A stretch of 64,000 bases of DNA, from positions 3,759,501 through 3,823,500 of the forward strand of contig JBBPUQ010000007.1 of the NCBI GenBank assembly GCA_038501195.1. Reading direction: 5' to 3'. Of this stretch, positions 1 through 12,804 are shown piece by piece; positions within the stretch are counted from its first letter, which is position 1, and each line of letters begins with the position of its first letter. Below the pieces are notes generated by a model. That model made no database searches, was not told the origin of the DNA, and saw only the letters and a program-made list of their open reading frames with translations. The DNA is from Nemania diffusa (lineage: Eukaryota > Ascomycota > Sordariomycetes > Xylariales > Xylariaceae). Made by a program: the position numbers and the translations under genes.

Positions 1-3000
1 TCTGCGAATGCTCCGTGTATGTGACCTTGTCACTGGTCCGTAAGGTATGTAGCTCTGATACAACAGCCTCGAGTGACTCGTCGTCTGCATCCAACAATGC
101 GACTATGCCGAGGAGCACTACCGATTGTATGTGACTCGTATCATTCTCTATTACCTCAAACAAAATGGTTCGCGCTCTCTCCCGCGCATCCTCTGTGCCG
201 GTAGCCCACAGAACTTGTGCCAACAAACAGACCGCATTCGGATCGTTGCCTGATTCTTCGAGTGCAGACTCGAAAAAGCTGACGGCATCATCAGGCCGGC
301 CATCAAAGTAGTGGGCTAGTCCAACTGTCAAATGTGCCGAAAGCCGAGCTCTACGACGTTGCTCTGCCGTGAGTTCTTTCGCCGAATCATCGCTACTAAG
401 CTCAAGAGCCAGCTCCCCACATTCGATGGCAGCCGTATTGTTCCCGGATGCTAAATACGACCGAGCCAAATCCGTTTTACCTAGAGCAAATCGAGCAAGA
501 GAGTCAGCCGACTCCGTCGCCTCGTAGCTAGTTTCTAGTTGGTCGCAGGCGGACTCGAGGGTGGATATTGCACTAGGATTGTCATCGGTCCGCTCCTGAA
601 AGAGTGCCCATAGATGTTGATAGGCTAGGTCCTGAGAACTGAGGCGTTTAAGTTGGGCAAGCGCGAAGAGGGGCTGGATCAAAGTAGTTATATTAGCTTG
701 CGTGGGCGTTGTCAAAATATGATCAAAAACAGATATCGGGTATTGGCGTCTTGTAATAAGCGATGAAGCTTCTGATATGTCCATCGCATGTGTAAACAAC
801 CCGCGGGCTTCGCGAGGGTCACCGTAAAGAAGGGCTACGAACCCCTGTCCAACCCATGCGTGCGCATAGTCTGGGTCGTTAGATTGAGCTCGTGTGAATG
901 CCTCATTTGCTAGCTGAAGATCATTTTGGAGAAGCGCCAAGGTACCAAGGTTAGTCCAGGCATGTGGGCTTCTTTCATTCAGAAACAGCGCTCGAACAAA
1001 AGCGTGTTGGGCGACAGATGGATTGATCTCGCTGGTTACTACACCAAGTGAGTTCCAGAAGTCGGGATTGCCGGCTTCTAGTTCGATGGCTCGCTTGAAG
1101 CAGCGCACGGCTGCTTTCTGGTATTTACTTGATTGAAGCCGGAGACTTGAAGGTAGACATAAATGAGCTTGGTTCTCTGCCCAACCCAAGTTATAATAAG
1201 CAACTGCCTGTGCGTGCACGTCCTGTGCTGTCAAATAAATTGCCCTCTTATGGGCTAGTATTGTGGCATGTAGGCTCCGTGTGATGTCGACACCTAGTTC
1301 CTCGTCCTCGGGAAACTTGCCTTTAGCAAATACTACCCCTGTGTCGACACCGTCGACATCGTGTAGTATCGCATAAGCCGTTTCTGAGTCTGCACCTCGG
1401 CTGAGTATCTCGCAAATGTCATCGATCGGTATATCATTAGCGTGACCTTGAACTTGTGAAAAGACGGCGCAAGCATCACCAACAGTTTTCCAGAAGTTGA
1501 AAGTCTGTGTGATAGGCTCGGGAACGGAAGTTGAAAACGCCAACATTTTAGTGGCAAGCTCGACAGACTTCCCAAAAAGCCCCTTGTCAATGCAGTCAAA
1601 GGCATTTTCAACCATTGTCTGCATCAATGCAATTCCAACGCCCTCTTCATTAGGTCGTTGGGTTATAACGTTGTGATATAGATCCACAGCGTCATCAAAC
1701 TCCCCAAGCTCCCGCTTCACATTAGCTAGCATGTACTTAGTAAACCAAGTATCGCTGTCTTTGATACCCATGGCTAATTCGAGCCCTTGAGCATTCTGGA
1801 TCGCCTTGGTTGCTGCGATGTATCGCCCAGAACTATAGTAGCTTTCCCCTAGCCCAACCCACGAATGGTAATCATTTGGGGAGATTCGGAGTGCATGTTG
1901 GAAGGAAACAATGGCTTTAGTATAGTCTTGTTTGTTGAGTTCGGCAACGCCGAGCGCAGATAGAGGCCAGCTGATCCCCTTCTTCTTGGACCCTGGAGGT
2001 GGCTTCACCCGTCCTGAGTCTACCACTCGTCGGGCGACGAGTTCGACGCGGTCCCAGTCGCCATCATTAGCAAAGGACCTTGCGAGTCGCTCTGCTGATT
2101 CTACCTCGGCCGAAGAAAGCTCGACGGCCTTCAAAAAACACCTTCGGGCTCGCTTCTTATCCTTGGCATAATCGGCATAGTAGATGCCAAGACTACTATA
2201 TGCTGGGGCGTAACTGAAATTGCTCTTTAAGGCATCTATGAAGTAAGCATAAGCCCCATCGCGACTCTTTCTCGCGTCCTTGGAGGGGTCGATATTCCAT
2301 ATACAGCAGCCCAGGCGATATTGTGTCTGGGCTAGAAGATCTTTCGAGACAGCCTGGGAAACCATGGAAACCAATAAGGCTTCGAGCTCTGCCTTCCCGC
2401 GGATATTGTCTCCTTTAAGTGCATGCAACCAGCCCACCTCAGCACGGACTCTAAGGTTAGTAGTATCATCTTTTAACGCACGATTTAGAAAGTCAATTGC
2501 GTGATCAAATTCTTCTTCTTCTTCATAGATTAAACCGACTCCGATCATAGCTGATGTCGAAGTACTGTCAGCTTCTAGCACCTTGTCGAAGAGCGACTTA
2601 GCCTCGCCGTGGTTTCGCGGGGACTGATAGAAGACCAGAGCCGTGCCGAGATAGAGCATCAAGGCTTGGGACGTGTTATCAAAGACTTTCCCCGTCTTTT
2701 CAGTTTCCTTCTTCAAAATTTTCATAGCTTTCCTCATCAACTCAACGTTGGTTTCATGCTCTTCGAGGTGCTGATAGTACTCCCCCATTAGCCTATGAGC
2801 GAGGAGGGAAGTTGTAGTCGAAATCCCCTCTGTCATCATGAGCAACCTGTCTTCGTCTGTATATGGGATTACAGAGGTAGGAGCACCACCGTCTTCGTCA
2901 TCCTCGCTTTCGTCTTCCTCCCGGTTTGCTTCGACCTGCGAAGGGGTGGTATCGGGCTTCTGGGGGAATGGTGACAAATCGCTTGTCATGAACCCGGTCA

Positions 3001-3988
3001 AGACGCGGTACAAATCACTATCGGGGAAGTGAGCACAGTATTCATTGAGAACGTTGACATCCCAGTCTTTAATCTCTTTGCAGTCCTGCCACTCTATGGC
3101 AATATCCCAGGCAAGTTTGAAGGGATGTTTGATGATGACCATGTCATTGGCTAGTTTCTGCACGACCTGCAGTTCGGCACCTTTCTCGGCAGCGGGGAGA
3201 ACGAGGAGGCGGTCGTATCGAAACTGCAGTAGCTTTTCTTCGTACTGACGTCTAATGTCATCGTCGCTGGTCCAGAGTATGAGCTGCTCGTAGATCCAAG
3301 CAAGCTTGCTCTGACCTAAGACCTCCCTATTGACTTCAACAGTGACTTCACTAAGCTTAGCGCCTAGTCTCGTTCGTCTCTCTCCTATGAGGGTATTGAT
3401 GCGCTTCTTCTCATCAACCTCAAGAATCTGGGCGATCGTCTCATACGTCCTGGAAGGGTGAGGCACGCGACCCTCTAAGATGGAGTATATGGGGCTGTCA
3501 GGCAAGATTATGTTTAGGGCTTGAGTGTACTGAGAGCGATCACCCTGGGCACGGGCAAGCCCGACGAAGTCGTCGACGACAACTTGGCACTTGTACATGT
3601 CATTTGCGGCGCTGTATATCTCAGCCAGCTTCAGAGCAGCACGGTAGTACTTTTCGAGAGACTTGGCACCCTGCTTCTCATAGAGTTTGATGAGCCCCTG
3701 CCAGGCTTGAGGATCAGGCCGAAGATCCGTTGCTGTTTGATAAGCAGCCTCGGCAAGATCGACCTCATTCTTTTTGTCGAGCGCAAAAGCCTTGAATACA
3801 TGACTTGGTAACACAGAATCAGCTGTGATATGAACAAAGAGGGAGTGGCTGTCGGGCGAAGTAGCTCACGCTTGGTAGTTCTTAGGGTCTTTGGATATGA
3901 GCCCATCCGTCTGGGCCAGGGCATCATCCCACTTTTGCTGGCGAATAGCATCGTTGATAGCCTTCAGAGAGGCTTTGATGCTGCCCAT
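1..3988 (-). CDS. ski3: Superkiller protein 3 (Ski complex TPR scaffold), C-terminus cut by window edge
   Basis: Ski3 is the tetratricopeptide scaffold of the cytoplasmic Ski2-Ski3-Ski8 complex, which feeds mRNA to the exosome. The ATG is at 3988 (MGSIKASLKAINDAIRQQKW). Exon 1 is 3870-3988 and a 66 bp intron (3804-3869) joins NYQA to HVFKAFAL. Exon 2 stays open from 3803 to base 1, so about 1,307 residues are visible; the family usually has about 1,400, and only the C-terminus is missing. Seen in the sequence: a TPR pair at the N-terminus, the family-typical stretch LEGRVPHPSRTYETIAQI, an acidic loop (EEDESEDDEDGG), and many TPR-like helices with motifs such as YHSWVGLGESYYSSGRYIAA and AHAWVGQGFVALLYGDPREA. 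I checked the reading phase at several points along exon 2. The gene is divergent from the GH5 gene. I am confident of the family. Confidence 0.9.
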
Positions 3989-5008
3989 TCTGTCAAGGAG
4001 TATACGCTACACGAGATGTGCCTGGGGCTCGTGTCATGTCTCGACGACGTGACGGGATATCGGGGATGCAGTAAGTAGCGAAAACAGGCAACTCCGAGAT
4101 ACTTTCATTTCACTATTATCGACTTCTACGATGGTTGATTGGCAGGCTTCGCGGTTGCAACGGCTAGCATAGGCCCTATAGGGAATGACGCACTACGCAG
4201 TCGTTGTGACCGGTTGAACGTCGGCGGTTTGTTTATGGCGTGCGGTCCGGGTACCGTCACGGTAGAACCCCGGGTGGTTTCGTGAGTACCTGGCCATGTA
4301 CTTTCTCTGCACAGTGCTTGCATGCAACAGCTATTAATCTCCTTCCAGGTACCTACCTGCTGTAGCAAGGTACTTACTGTAGACACGTACTTAGTAAGGC
4401 TACCAGGATAGTGGCTCCCTGACCCGCTTAGATCTCCATCTTTGCCTACTTTATCTGGTCTTCTCCACTCTCTCCAAGATAGCTCCCCCTGTCCCTGTCC
4501 AACTGCATGCAGATTGCGCCTGATACCATCATCTTCTGATATCCTTAGGACCTACTGCGTAGGTATTAGTATGCCCTCTTTCATCCTCCCATGTTTGTTT
4601 CTCAAATCGTCCTCTTTTCCACCTCTCTTTGCTTTTACATAGTATCTTCACCTCCATTTAGACTCATACCTAGCACTCTTAAGTACTATTTAATGGTTGC
4701 ATCTTTGGAATTCGCCCCACCTTTCCCCAGCTTTACTTAAGAGGTACCTTACACTAAGTACTTACTAGAGACAGCCGCTAAAGGTCCCCTTCCCCGAGCG
4801 GATGGCAATTAGAAATATAGTACCCCTGTTCGAATACGCCTGTATTAACGTCATCATCGTGCACGGCCTTTCGTTTTCGTGTTGTCGTATCTAATACGAT
4901 TTCTTTCTTGAACTTACTCGTGCCCTGCTCTCCCACTTTGATCTCATCTTTGGCTACCTCCTAATCCTCGAAAGAAGGGTTAGTTGTCGCTTATTGTCAA
5001 ATACGTAC
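3989..5008. promoter_or_regulatory. Shared divergent promoter region (SKI3 / GH5 gene)
   Basis: About 1 kb between two divergent start codons with no supportable coding frame. It holds pyrimidine-rich tracts on the + strand close to the GH5 start (about 4442-4660 and 4900-4970), and several GGTACC/AAGTAC-type short palindromic motifs near 4286, 4348, 4370 and 4743. No factor-binding site can be assigned by eye. Confidence 0.5.
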
Positions 5009-7442
5009 ATGGCTTCCCTTCGCTTAACCATCGAGGATGGCCAATTCCACGACAGATACGGCAGACACGTTCTCCTGAGAGGCATCAATGTCGCAGCCGA
5101 CGCGAAACTCCCGAGCCACCCCGATGTGCCCTCCCACGTTCCCGATGACTTTTTCGACGGCGACAATGTCAAGTTTCATGCCCGACCTTTTCGAAAAGAA
5201 GATGCCCACATCCACTTCTCCCGTATAAAACGCTTCGGCTACAACACCATTCGCTATATCTTTACCTGGGAAGCCATCGAGGCCGCCGGTCCTGGGAAAT
5301 ATGACGAGGAGTGGATTCAACATACAGTCGATGTTCTCCGGGTGGCCAAGGAGTACGGTTTCTATGTCTTCATGGACCCTCATCAGGATGTGGTTCGTCG
5401 CTCTCAGCCTTCTCTTCAGAATCAAATGTGCCTACCACCCACGCCCGCGCCAGATGCTAACCTCTTACTACCTTTCAGTGGTCTAGGTATTGTGGCGGCT
5501 CCGGTGCTCCCATGTGGACTATCTACGCTTGTGGTTTGAATCCTCAGAGCTTTGCTGCCACCGAGGCTGCTATTGTCCATAATACGTACCCCGAACCCGA
5601 GGCATTTCCCAAGATGATATGGTCGACAAATTACTATCGCTTAGCGGCCGCTACTATCTTTACCATGTTCTTCGCCGGACGAGACTTTGCGCCAAAATGC
5701 ATTATAAACGGCATGAATATCCAAGACTATTTACAGGGTCATTTCATACGGGCTTGCGGGCATTTAGCGAAGAGAATACAGGAAGCTGGTGATCTCGAGA
5801 ATGAAGTGGTTTTTGGATGGGAGAGTCTAAACGAACCGAACAGGGGAATGATTGGACATGTCAACCTCGACGCCATTCCCAAGGAACAACAGCTCAAAAA
5901 GGGCACCTGTCCCACTCTATGGCAGAGCTTTTTAACGAGCTCCGGGCGGGCATGCGAGATTGACACCTGGGACATAGGAGGATTAGGTGCCTACAAGGTC
6001 GGGCGCTCACTTATTGATCCGCATGGGGAGCAGGCCTGGTTGCCTCAGGATTACGATGATACCCGGTACGGATGGAAGCGTGACCCGGACTGGAAACTGG
6101 GAGAATGCATCTGGGCACAACATGGCGTTTGGGACCCCTCACAGGATGCGCTCTTACAAAATAACTACTTCGAGAAGAATCCAAGAACGGGAGAAGTCAT
6201 AGACTACCCGACATTTACTAACACATACTTTATGGACTTCTACCGATACTTCAGGGACACAATACGGAGTGTACATCCGGACGCGATTCTACTATGCCAG
6301 CCCCCGACGCTCGAGATTCCCCCTTCAATAAAGGGAACCGAGGATGACGACCCAAAGATGGTGTATGCGCCGCACTACTACGATGGGATTACGCTAATGA
6401 CTAAGAAATGGAATCGGACCTGGAACGTTGATGTTTTCGGAGTCCTACGAGGTAGATACCTCCACCCAGCATTTGCCATCAAAATAGGTGAATCAGCTAT
6501 CCGCAATTCGTTTAAAGAGCAGCTAGCGGCCATTAAAAAGGAGGGCCAAGATTATATGGGAAACCACCCATGCATCCTAACAGAATTCGGAATTCCCTAC
6601 GACATGGATGATAAACATGCCTATAAGACAGGTGACTATTCTAGCCAGTCAGCAGCCATGGATGCCAACCACTTTGCCGTGGAAGGGGCGGGAATGGAAG
6701 GCTACACGCTATGGGTATATGCCGCCACGGTAAGGATTCTTAACAAGGGGGTTGGATTGGTGTGAACGGATACTAATGTTCTATCTAGAATGACCACCAA
6801 CGAGGTGACCAGTGGAACGGCGAAGACTTATCCATCGTCTCAGTAGACGACCAAAGCCTACCAGTCTCAAATCTCCCCCCTACTGGCTTGTCGAAGACTG
6901 TGACAGGTTCCACTAGGACAGAGGCCGATGACGAAATTTCGGTTACACCCAGCAATCTGAAGCGGGCTCTCACGAATCCTTCGATATCATCGGAAGCTTC
7001 GGGAATGAATCCTGAACTGACAAATACACCCGGATACCGTGCCGCCGAGGCATACGTCCGCCCAGCACCCATCGCGACCAGCGGGAAGATCATAAACTAC
7101 GGATTTGACTTGAAAAACTGTCAATTCACATTGGCTATCGATGCTCCGGAAGCGCGGTCAGCCGACTCTGTAACAACCATCTTCTTGCCCGAATATCATT
7201 TCCCGAAAGAGCAATGCACGGTCGCTGTCAGTTCCGGCAAGTGGGAAATCAGCACCGACGACGAAGAGCGCGCGTGGACGCAGAAGATACGGTGGTGGCA
7301 CGGCGATGGCCAGCAGAGCATCAAGGTGACGGGCCTCATCAGGCCGCACAACACACTCGCCGGGTCGGCTGACGAAGCGGGGTATTTGGAGCAATGCCAG
7401 CATTCGTATGGAGTAGATCTGAAGAGCTGCAACGTTATGTAA
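5009..7442 (+). CDS. Glycoside hydrolase family 5 steryl-beta-glucosidase (Egh1/EGCrP2-like)
   Basis: Likely an intracellular ergosteryl-beta-glucosidase that removes glucose from steryl glucosides (GH5 subfamily 12, as yeast Egh1 and Cryptococcus EGCrP2). Exons are 5009-5392, 5479-6729 and 6789-7442, all joined in phase 0, giving 762 aa; yeast Egh1 is about the same length. The second intron carries a TACTAAT branch site. Seen: the N-terminal DRYGRHVLLRGINVAADAKL stretch, the acid/base Glu in ESLNEPN (about residue 247), the nucleophile Glu in ILTEFGIPYD (about residue 497), and the family hallmark YTLWVYAATNDHQRGDQWNG across the second junction. There is no signal peptide, which fits a cytosolic enzyme. 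I chose ATG 5009 (MASLRLTIEDG); no ATG lies upstream in frame. The gene is divergent from SKI3. Confidence 0.9.
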
Positions 7443-10400
7443 ATAGTTTTCAGGAATATACTTGGACCCGGACCCATTTATCAAGTTAGTTAAGAACATG
7501 CCGCCGCGTCCTTGTGCCCCGGAGTGACCACTATTCTGTAGCATGACACTGTACATTAATCGAAACAAGATAAATACTACCTTGTTGTGATTAGGTGCCG
7601 AGACCAACAGCTGAGTCCAGCCCGGATGACCTACCGGCCACTGCCTTGCCTCGCATCAGCTGACTCCGGAAACTCAGAGCTGGGCAGCTGAAGCCACGAT
7701 CCGATAGCCTTGATTTCTGTCGCCTGAATATATTGGATCTTGCTTAATTGGGTCGTTTAATGGGGTACCCACAAGTCTCTGAACCGAGGAAGAGTTGTTG
7801 TTGGCTCAGCTGAGCCTAGAGTTGCAATTGATCCGCTTTATTAAGTCGTGCGTCCGTCTCTTAGCTTTCGGGATGCGAGTTCTTGCATGTATTTGGATAA
7901 CGTGTATGTTGACATGTACATACCTAACCTAGACATGCTGTGCCTTGTCACTACCTAGTTGAAGAATGGCATGCTGCCATGAGTAAGGAGTCATGTTTGC
8001 CAAGGCTATGGACCTTATTCATAATTAGTCATGAAGTGTCCTCGTGCGCTTGTTAGGCTTTTGATTTGTTTAAATTCAGTTTAGGTGTCAGCGAAGTAAT
8101 AACCTTATCGCTTAGCCGGCCAGCAGCCCCACGATACTTACTAGTGCAACGAGCATGAAAGCGGCGAACATGTCTAGGCACAGGTCAACATGTAAATTTG
8201 TTTGAAATCTAAGCTGTTCTTAGACCTTTATACGTCGTAGCGCGGGTAGCTTAGGCAAGTCGGAGGGTTCTTAGCTTCTGCCACAGCTATGGCTTCAACT
8301 TTAGCTTCATTATGACCGTAGCAGCCAACTCACGGAGTTCACCCATCCAGATGGACTTGTCGAGACACAAAAAGCAGTTCATAGCCGGAGAAGTAGCTTT
8401 AGCGTAGTCCTTTAAATGGGCCATAAGGTGGGCGTCGTATTCTTTTACCTACTAGTCGGAGGCAATACTACATATAAGTCGGTTAGCTGTAACTGTTCCT
8501 ATGCTCTTGTCAGAGGATATGGTCCAGAGTGAAGATAGGTCACACAAATACAAGCAGCTAGGTAGCACTTAGGTAGCAGTATAGGGGTAGGGCTCAATAT
8601 CATTGATTCCTGAGTCCTTTTTCCAGAAAAGGGGAGGACTCTACTCCTTATATAACAGTAGTAGTTGATACAAATACCCCTAGGGGTCCTATAGCGACCT
8701 AGCTGCGACTTTATCGCCTGACAGCTCTAACCTCTAAAGGGGCTAGCATACCCGCTCCGGGAACGGAACCCTCCAAGTGCCGGCGGCAGCTTGAAGGTGC
8801 GGTTTTGTAGGAGTTTTTATAGACTCATGGTGCGACCTTTTCAATATTTGGTAGGCAAGAGGGATGTGAAGTTGGTCGGCAGTCTTGCGTTTTGTTATGA
8901 CAAGATTTGATTGTGATTATTGTGTTGCTCATTTGTTATTCAGAGGTTACCCACACGCTGTGGTCACGTACCTAAGTCGTAGGTGCATGATTACAAAGGG
9001 GCCACAGTTGTTGATTTTTTTATCGTACACAGAGAGAGTTGAGGAATATCATAACATACTTGCGAAGTGAATGAGTAGCATAAGGGATAGAAGAGATAAG
9101 ACCTTGCGTACATCGGCAAAAGTGAGTAGTACATGCCTATCTCCTAGGGTTATCCTTACAGGAGATTGGAAGTACATACTTGGTAGCTTACTCATAACTT
9201 CTTTTACTAGCACATACTGATCATATAATGGCTGAAGACTTAGTATTGATTGTAGGTAATTCAAGCACTGCAGAAAATATCTACTTCGTAGGTGCAAAAA
9301 CCCCTCAACTACAAGACAAGTATTAATAACGCAATATAGGAAGAAGTACTCTCCTCACTGCCAGCCTACAGTCAGATGTACGCGTTAGATACTCCGCTAT
9401 CGTGAGTGCCAATACGTGGAATATTGGCCGGCCAACTGCCAGCGAAGTCGCACAAAAACAGTTTGTTTCATTCTAGCAGTACCTCCTTGCTTCTACCAGT
9501 AGGACGTATCACCGCCATTTCAGGGAAATCAACGCTACTGCCGTCCCCACGTTAGTTTCTCGGCCGATATTGTCGCGACCGCCACAGCCAGTGGCCGATA
9601 ATAGCCCGGGATACCAAATGACCGCTAAATGACCACTTCTCTTCACCCAACAGCTTTCTCTGTCAGGTCTTGAGCCCTCTTACTGGCCAATATGGGATTA
9701 GATAGCAAAAGTCTTTCACCACTGACGTGGCCAACAAACCTAAAAGGCCTCTCGAATTTCGTGGTGTGGGCAAGAATGCCGCAACCCCGAAGGTATTTTA
9801 AAATGGTGAGATATTTAAAGATGCAAACTCTGGCTCACATAACGAGCGCCATGTGTCACGTAGTTATCACTTATCCCACCACACTATGTGAAACCCCGCG
9901 TCTCGAGCCACTGCGAAGTTATCATCACTGTGCACTGCTAAGGCTTGAGCCTGTGCCTGTATGACCTTATCCCCCTGTGGATTGATGTGAGATGCTAAAG
10001 CGAGGTTGAGCCAAGCCATCTCATCATACCACAAGTTAGCATACCACACGCAGATATAGCTCGAGAGGGATAACCCATTATACTGAGTATCACAACGCCC
10101 AGTATAAAAAAGGTCCAAGGTCCAGCTTCAGTTTACGCAGTTTGTGCTATATCTCCAGCTTTATTACCATCGGGCTATTTCTCAGTGCTCTTATCTCGGC
10201 CATCTATCTAGCTATCCTCGCGGAGTTCTCGAGATCCATTAGCGTTATTGAGAATAACTTCATATCCTACATTCGCTACTATGAGTAAGTCACTAGTGAA
10301 TCGTATGTGTCAAGTTCAAAGACAGCTAATGACCCCTGGTATCAACTCCTTTTAGATTGCATCAATTGCCGCACAGAGACGCGGCATAAGGATGACTTCT

Positions 10401-12123
10401 TTTGCTGCTTTTGTAAGGTTAAAATTAGCTTTTCCCTGCGCGATTCCATAATACACGTCGTAGTTATTCTACCTCCTCAGCTTTGTCGGTAGAAGGAAAA
10501 AGACAATCCCATCCCCTGTGTTGAAACAAGACTTACCAAGAATCACTAGGCAAATGCGCCACAAAAGACTGTCAAAAAATGCGCAAAAATGGATATTACT
10601 GCTACTCCCGTAAGTTTTCAATATTGAATGTATAAATGAATAATTCGTGATCTCTAACAAGTATGGTTGCTAAAATATTGCAATTAATCAGATACGTGCA
10701 GGCAATGCAGGTTCGAAACAGACAATCCCAATGATATCTGTTCTACTTGTATGTCAAACCACCCGGCCGTTCAACTAAAGGAGTCACTCGTTGAACGCTT
10801 CCCATCTCTAAACCCTTTTTAATAACTCATGTCAAAAATGATCGCTAATACAAATATGTAATGACAAGGCTGGGAGAAGAATCAGAAGAATCAGAAAAAA
10901 AGGTAGATCAAATCAGATGGACTATTATCGAAGTTAAATTTAGGGAATTGTTTAGTTCTCGGTATTTGACTTTGTAATATCTATACTTTAGTTATAGAAT
11001 GTATATTCTGCGTGGGAGAGTTTGCTCCAGATTAATAACTATTTCATAAATCAATAATATGGTTTATTTGCAGCAAGATCTATGACGAATTATAATACCG
11101 GGGGTCGGTTGAAGAGCTAATTGTACCTCTTCTTCTGAGACAATAACGTTATGAAGAAAAACAACAGGTTGAAGTGCTCTTTTTGCTGGAGACCTATTTT
11201 ACCAGTTCACACAAGGTAGACTGTAGTTCATGTGGTGTAGCTGTCCTTGGCTTGTGATTCCCTCGCCATCTGACGTGATATTTATGCGAGAGACAACGTG
11301 AGTGTTAGTTCAAGAGAAAAATACCGGTATAGAAGATGCGAGGTCTCAAAGATACCGTGAGGTTGTTCTACACCCTTGGCTAAGTAAAGTACTGAGTATC
11401 CCAGGTACTCAGAGTAGGAATTCTTCTCTAATCTACACTTTGAAGATAATTATCCTATTACACATCACTATCTAGACACGAGACTTTGATTTGTACTGTA
11501 GTGGTAAATCTCTGAAATCACATCCATATCCCGAAAAGGGGGTTGCTTCTAGGGAGTCTCGTTATCTATGATCTATGCAAAGGCAAGGGGAGCGAACTAG
11601 AGATCATTTTGTTAGCTGCAAGATACGGGAACTAGATGTAGACTAGTTTGAAGTCCTGCTTGTCTGCGTTTTAACGAGTATTATCGAGACACGGGCCTGT
11701 TACCAGCCTAACACGTATCCTGACTAAATGAATCATGTGCTAAGCATAACTTGCATCCCAATACCTGCTCTACAACCCCACACGTAATAGCTCTCTTCCA
11801 CAAGCTAATTAGAAAAGATCATGAAGTTAAAAAAAGGAGGGGGGCGGGGGGGAAGGCAACACTGATATATCATTAATCAACAATTTAATATACCCATGCA
11901 AAAGTTTGCCGATTTAGCGCGTTTTCCTCCTGTTACCATGTAGGTAGGGTTAATGTGTGGAGTACTATGTACCTGATTTGGTGCCCGTGCACGCTTAGGT
12001 AGATAGGTACCGACAACTTAGGTACATACCTACTGACAATTACCTAACTTTCCTACATCGCTGTATCATTTTCACCAGAACTTTCTCCTTATAAGTTAAT
12101 TTAGTTATATCCTCAAATGAAAG
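7443..12123. other. 4.7 kb gene-free stretch
   Basis: No reading frame here has convincing length, codon character or family motifs on either strand. Base composition drifts toward A+T between about 10,280 and 11,150. A G-rich run lies at 11836-11855 and AGGTAC-type short motifs at 11402 and 11996-12030. A TATAAA with no gene downstream sits near 10103. I see no tRNA, rRNA or transposon end. Confidence 0.5.
11836..11855 (+). repeat. G-rich low-complexity tract
   Basis: An almost pure run of guanines with single interruptions (GGAGG, then six to seven Gs, C, then seven Gs, AAGG) follows an A-tract. Four or more G-runs in about 20 bases could form a G-quadruplex, but this is composition only; no gene is next to it. 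Confidence 0.5.
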
Positions 12124-12804
12124 ATGAACTCGTCAGCACAAAGACCACCAACCCCTCCACCCCTCCCCCCGCCTCTAGCGTCACACAGGGCTCAAGGAGA
12201 TGCAGGGGAAAGACCATCAACCTACCTCGCTTCTTTAGAGGCTGCTGGGCCGCCTTTCATGGACACGGCTGTCCACGTTCCAATACCGGATGAGTCGATC
12301 AAACCTGTGTGGTATTTCTTTTACGGCACGCTAGCCAAGCCAGAGATCCTCAAGCACATCCTCGACCTCCAGGAAGAGCCGTTGCTCAGACCTGCTAAGA
12401 TCATCGGCTACAAACTCGCCTCTTGGGGGCAGTATCGAGCTCTTGTCGACGGCGAGCCTAGCGCAGAAGTATCGGGATTTGCCTACGAGGTCCAGACGGC
12501 TGAGCACGAATTCAAGCTGGTGCGCTACGAGACGAACGCGTATAAACTTCATTCCTGTCAGATCATATTCACGGATGATAAGGAACCAAGGGAACTCTCC
12601 GGCAATACATTCATGTACGCAGGTGACGCAGCAGCGCTACAAGATGGGAGATTTGACCGCGTGCTCTGGGAGCTCCAGATGGGGACGAGGATGCCGGAGA
12701 AGTGGAAGACGTCCACAGAGGAGAATAGCAAGAGGACAGGTGTTGGGCTCGACAATCGCGCACATTCAAGCTCAACACAGGCACCTGATGATCCTAGTAA
12801 ATAA
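12124..12804 (+). CDS. AIG2/gamma-glutamylcyclotransferase-like protein
   Basis: A single-exon gene of 226 aa. After a Pro-rich leader (residues 8-18, PPPLPPP-like) comes the GGCT-fold signature FFYGTL (Y67-G68-T69-L70), which in this superfamily binds the gamma-glutamyl moiety. The conserved acidic residue follows in VRYETNAYKL (E136), the position of the catalytic Glu in gamma-glutamylcyclotransferases. The C-terminal tail after residue about 200 is polar and probably disordered. Family members release 5-oxoproline from gamma-glutamyl peptides or cleave gamma-glutamylamines; the fungal AIG2-like branch is poorly characterised, so the substrate is unknown. No signal peptide. The AT-rich leader just upstream fits a promoter. 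I am confident of the fold, not of the reaction. Confidence 0.85.
   Translation: MNSSAQRPPTPPPLPPPLASHRAQGDAGERPSTYLASLEAAGPPFMDTAVHVPIPDESIKPVWYFFYGTLAKPEILKHILDLQEEPLLRPAKIIGYKLASWGQYRALVDGEPSAEVSGFAYEVQTAEHEFKLVRYETNAYKLHSCQIIFTDDKEPRELSGNTFMYAGDAAALQDGRFDRVLWELQMGTRMPEKWKTSTEENSKRTGVGLDNRAHSSSTQAPDDPSK

Noticed and set aside
10705..10735. tRNA-like T-loop (GGTTCGAAAC)
   Set aside because: The flanking bases do not form the T-stem and no acceptor or anticodon arm can be drawn around it.
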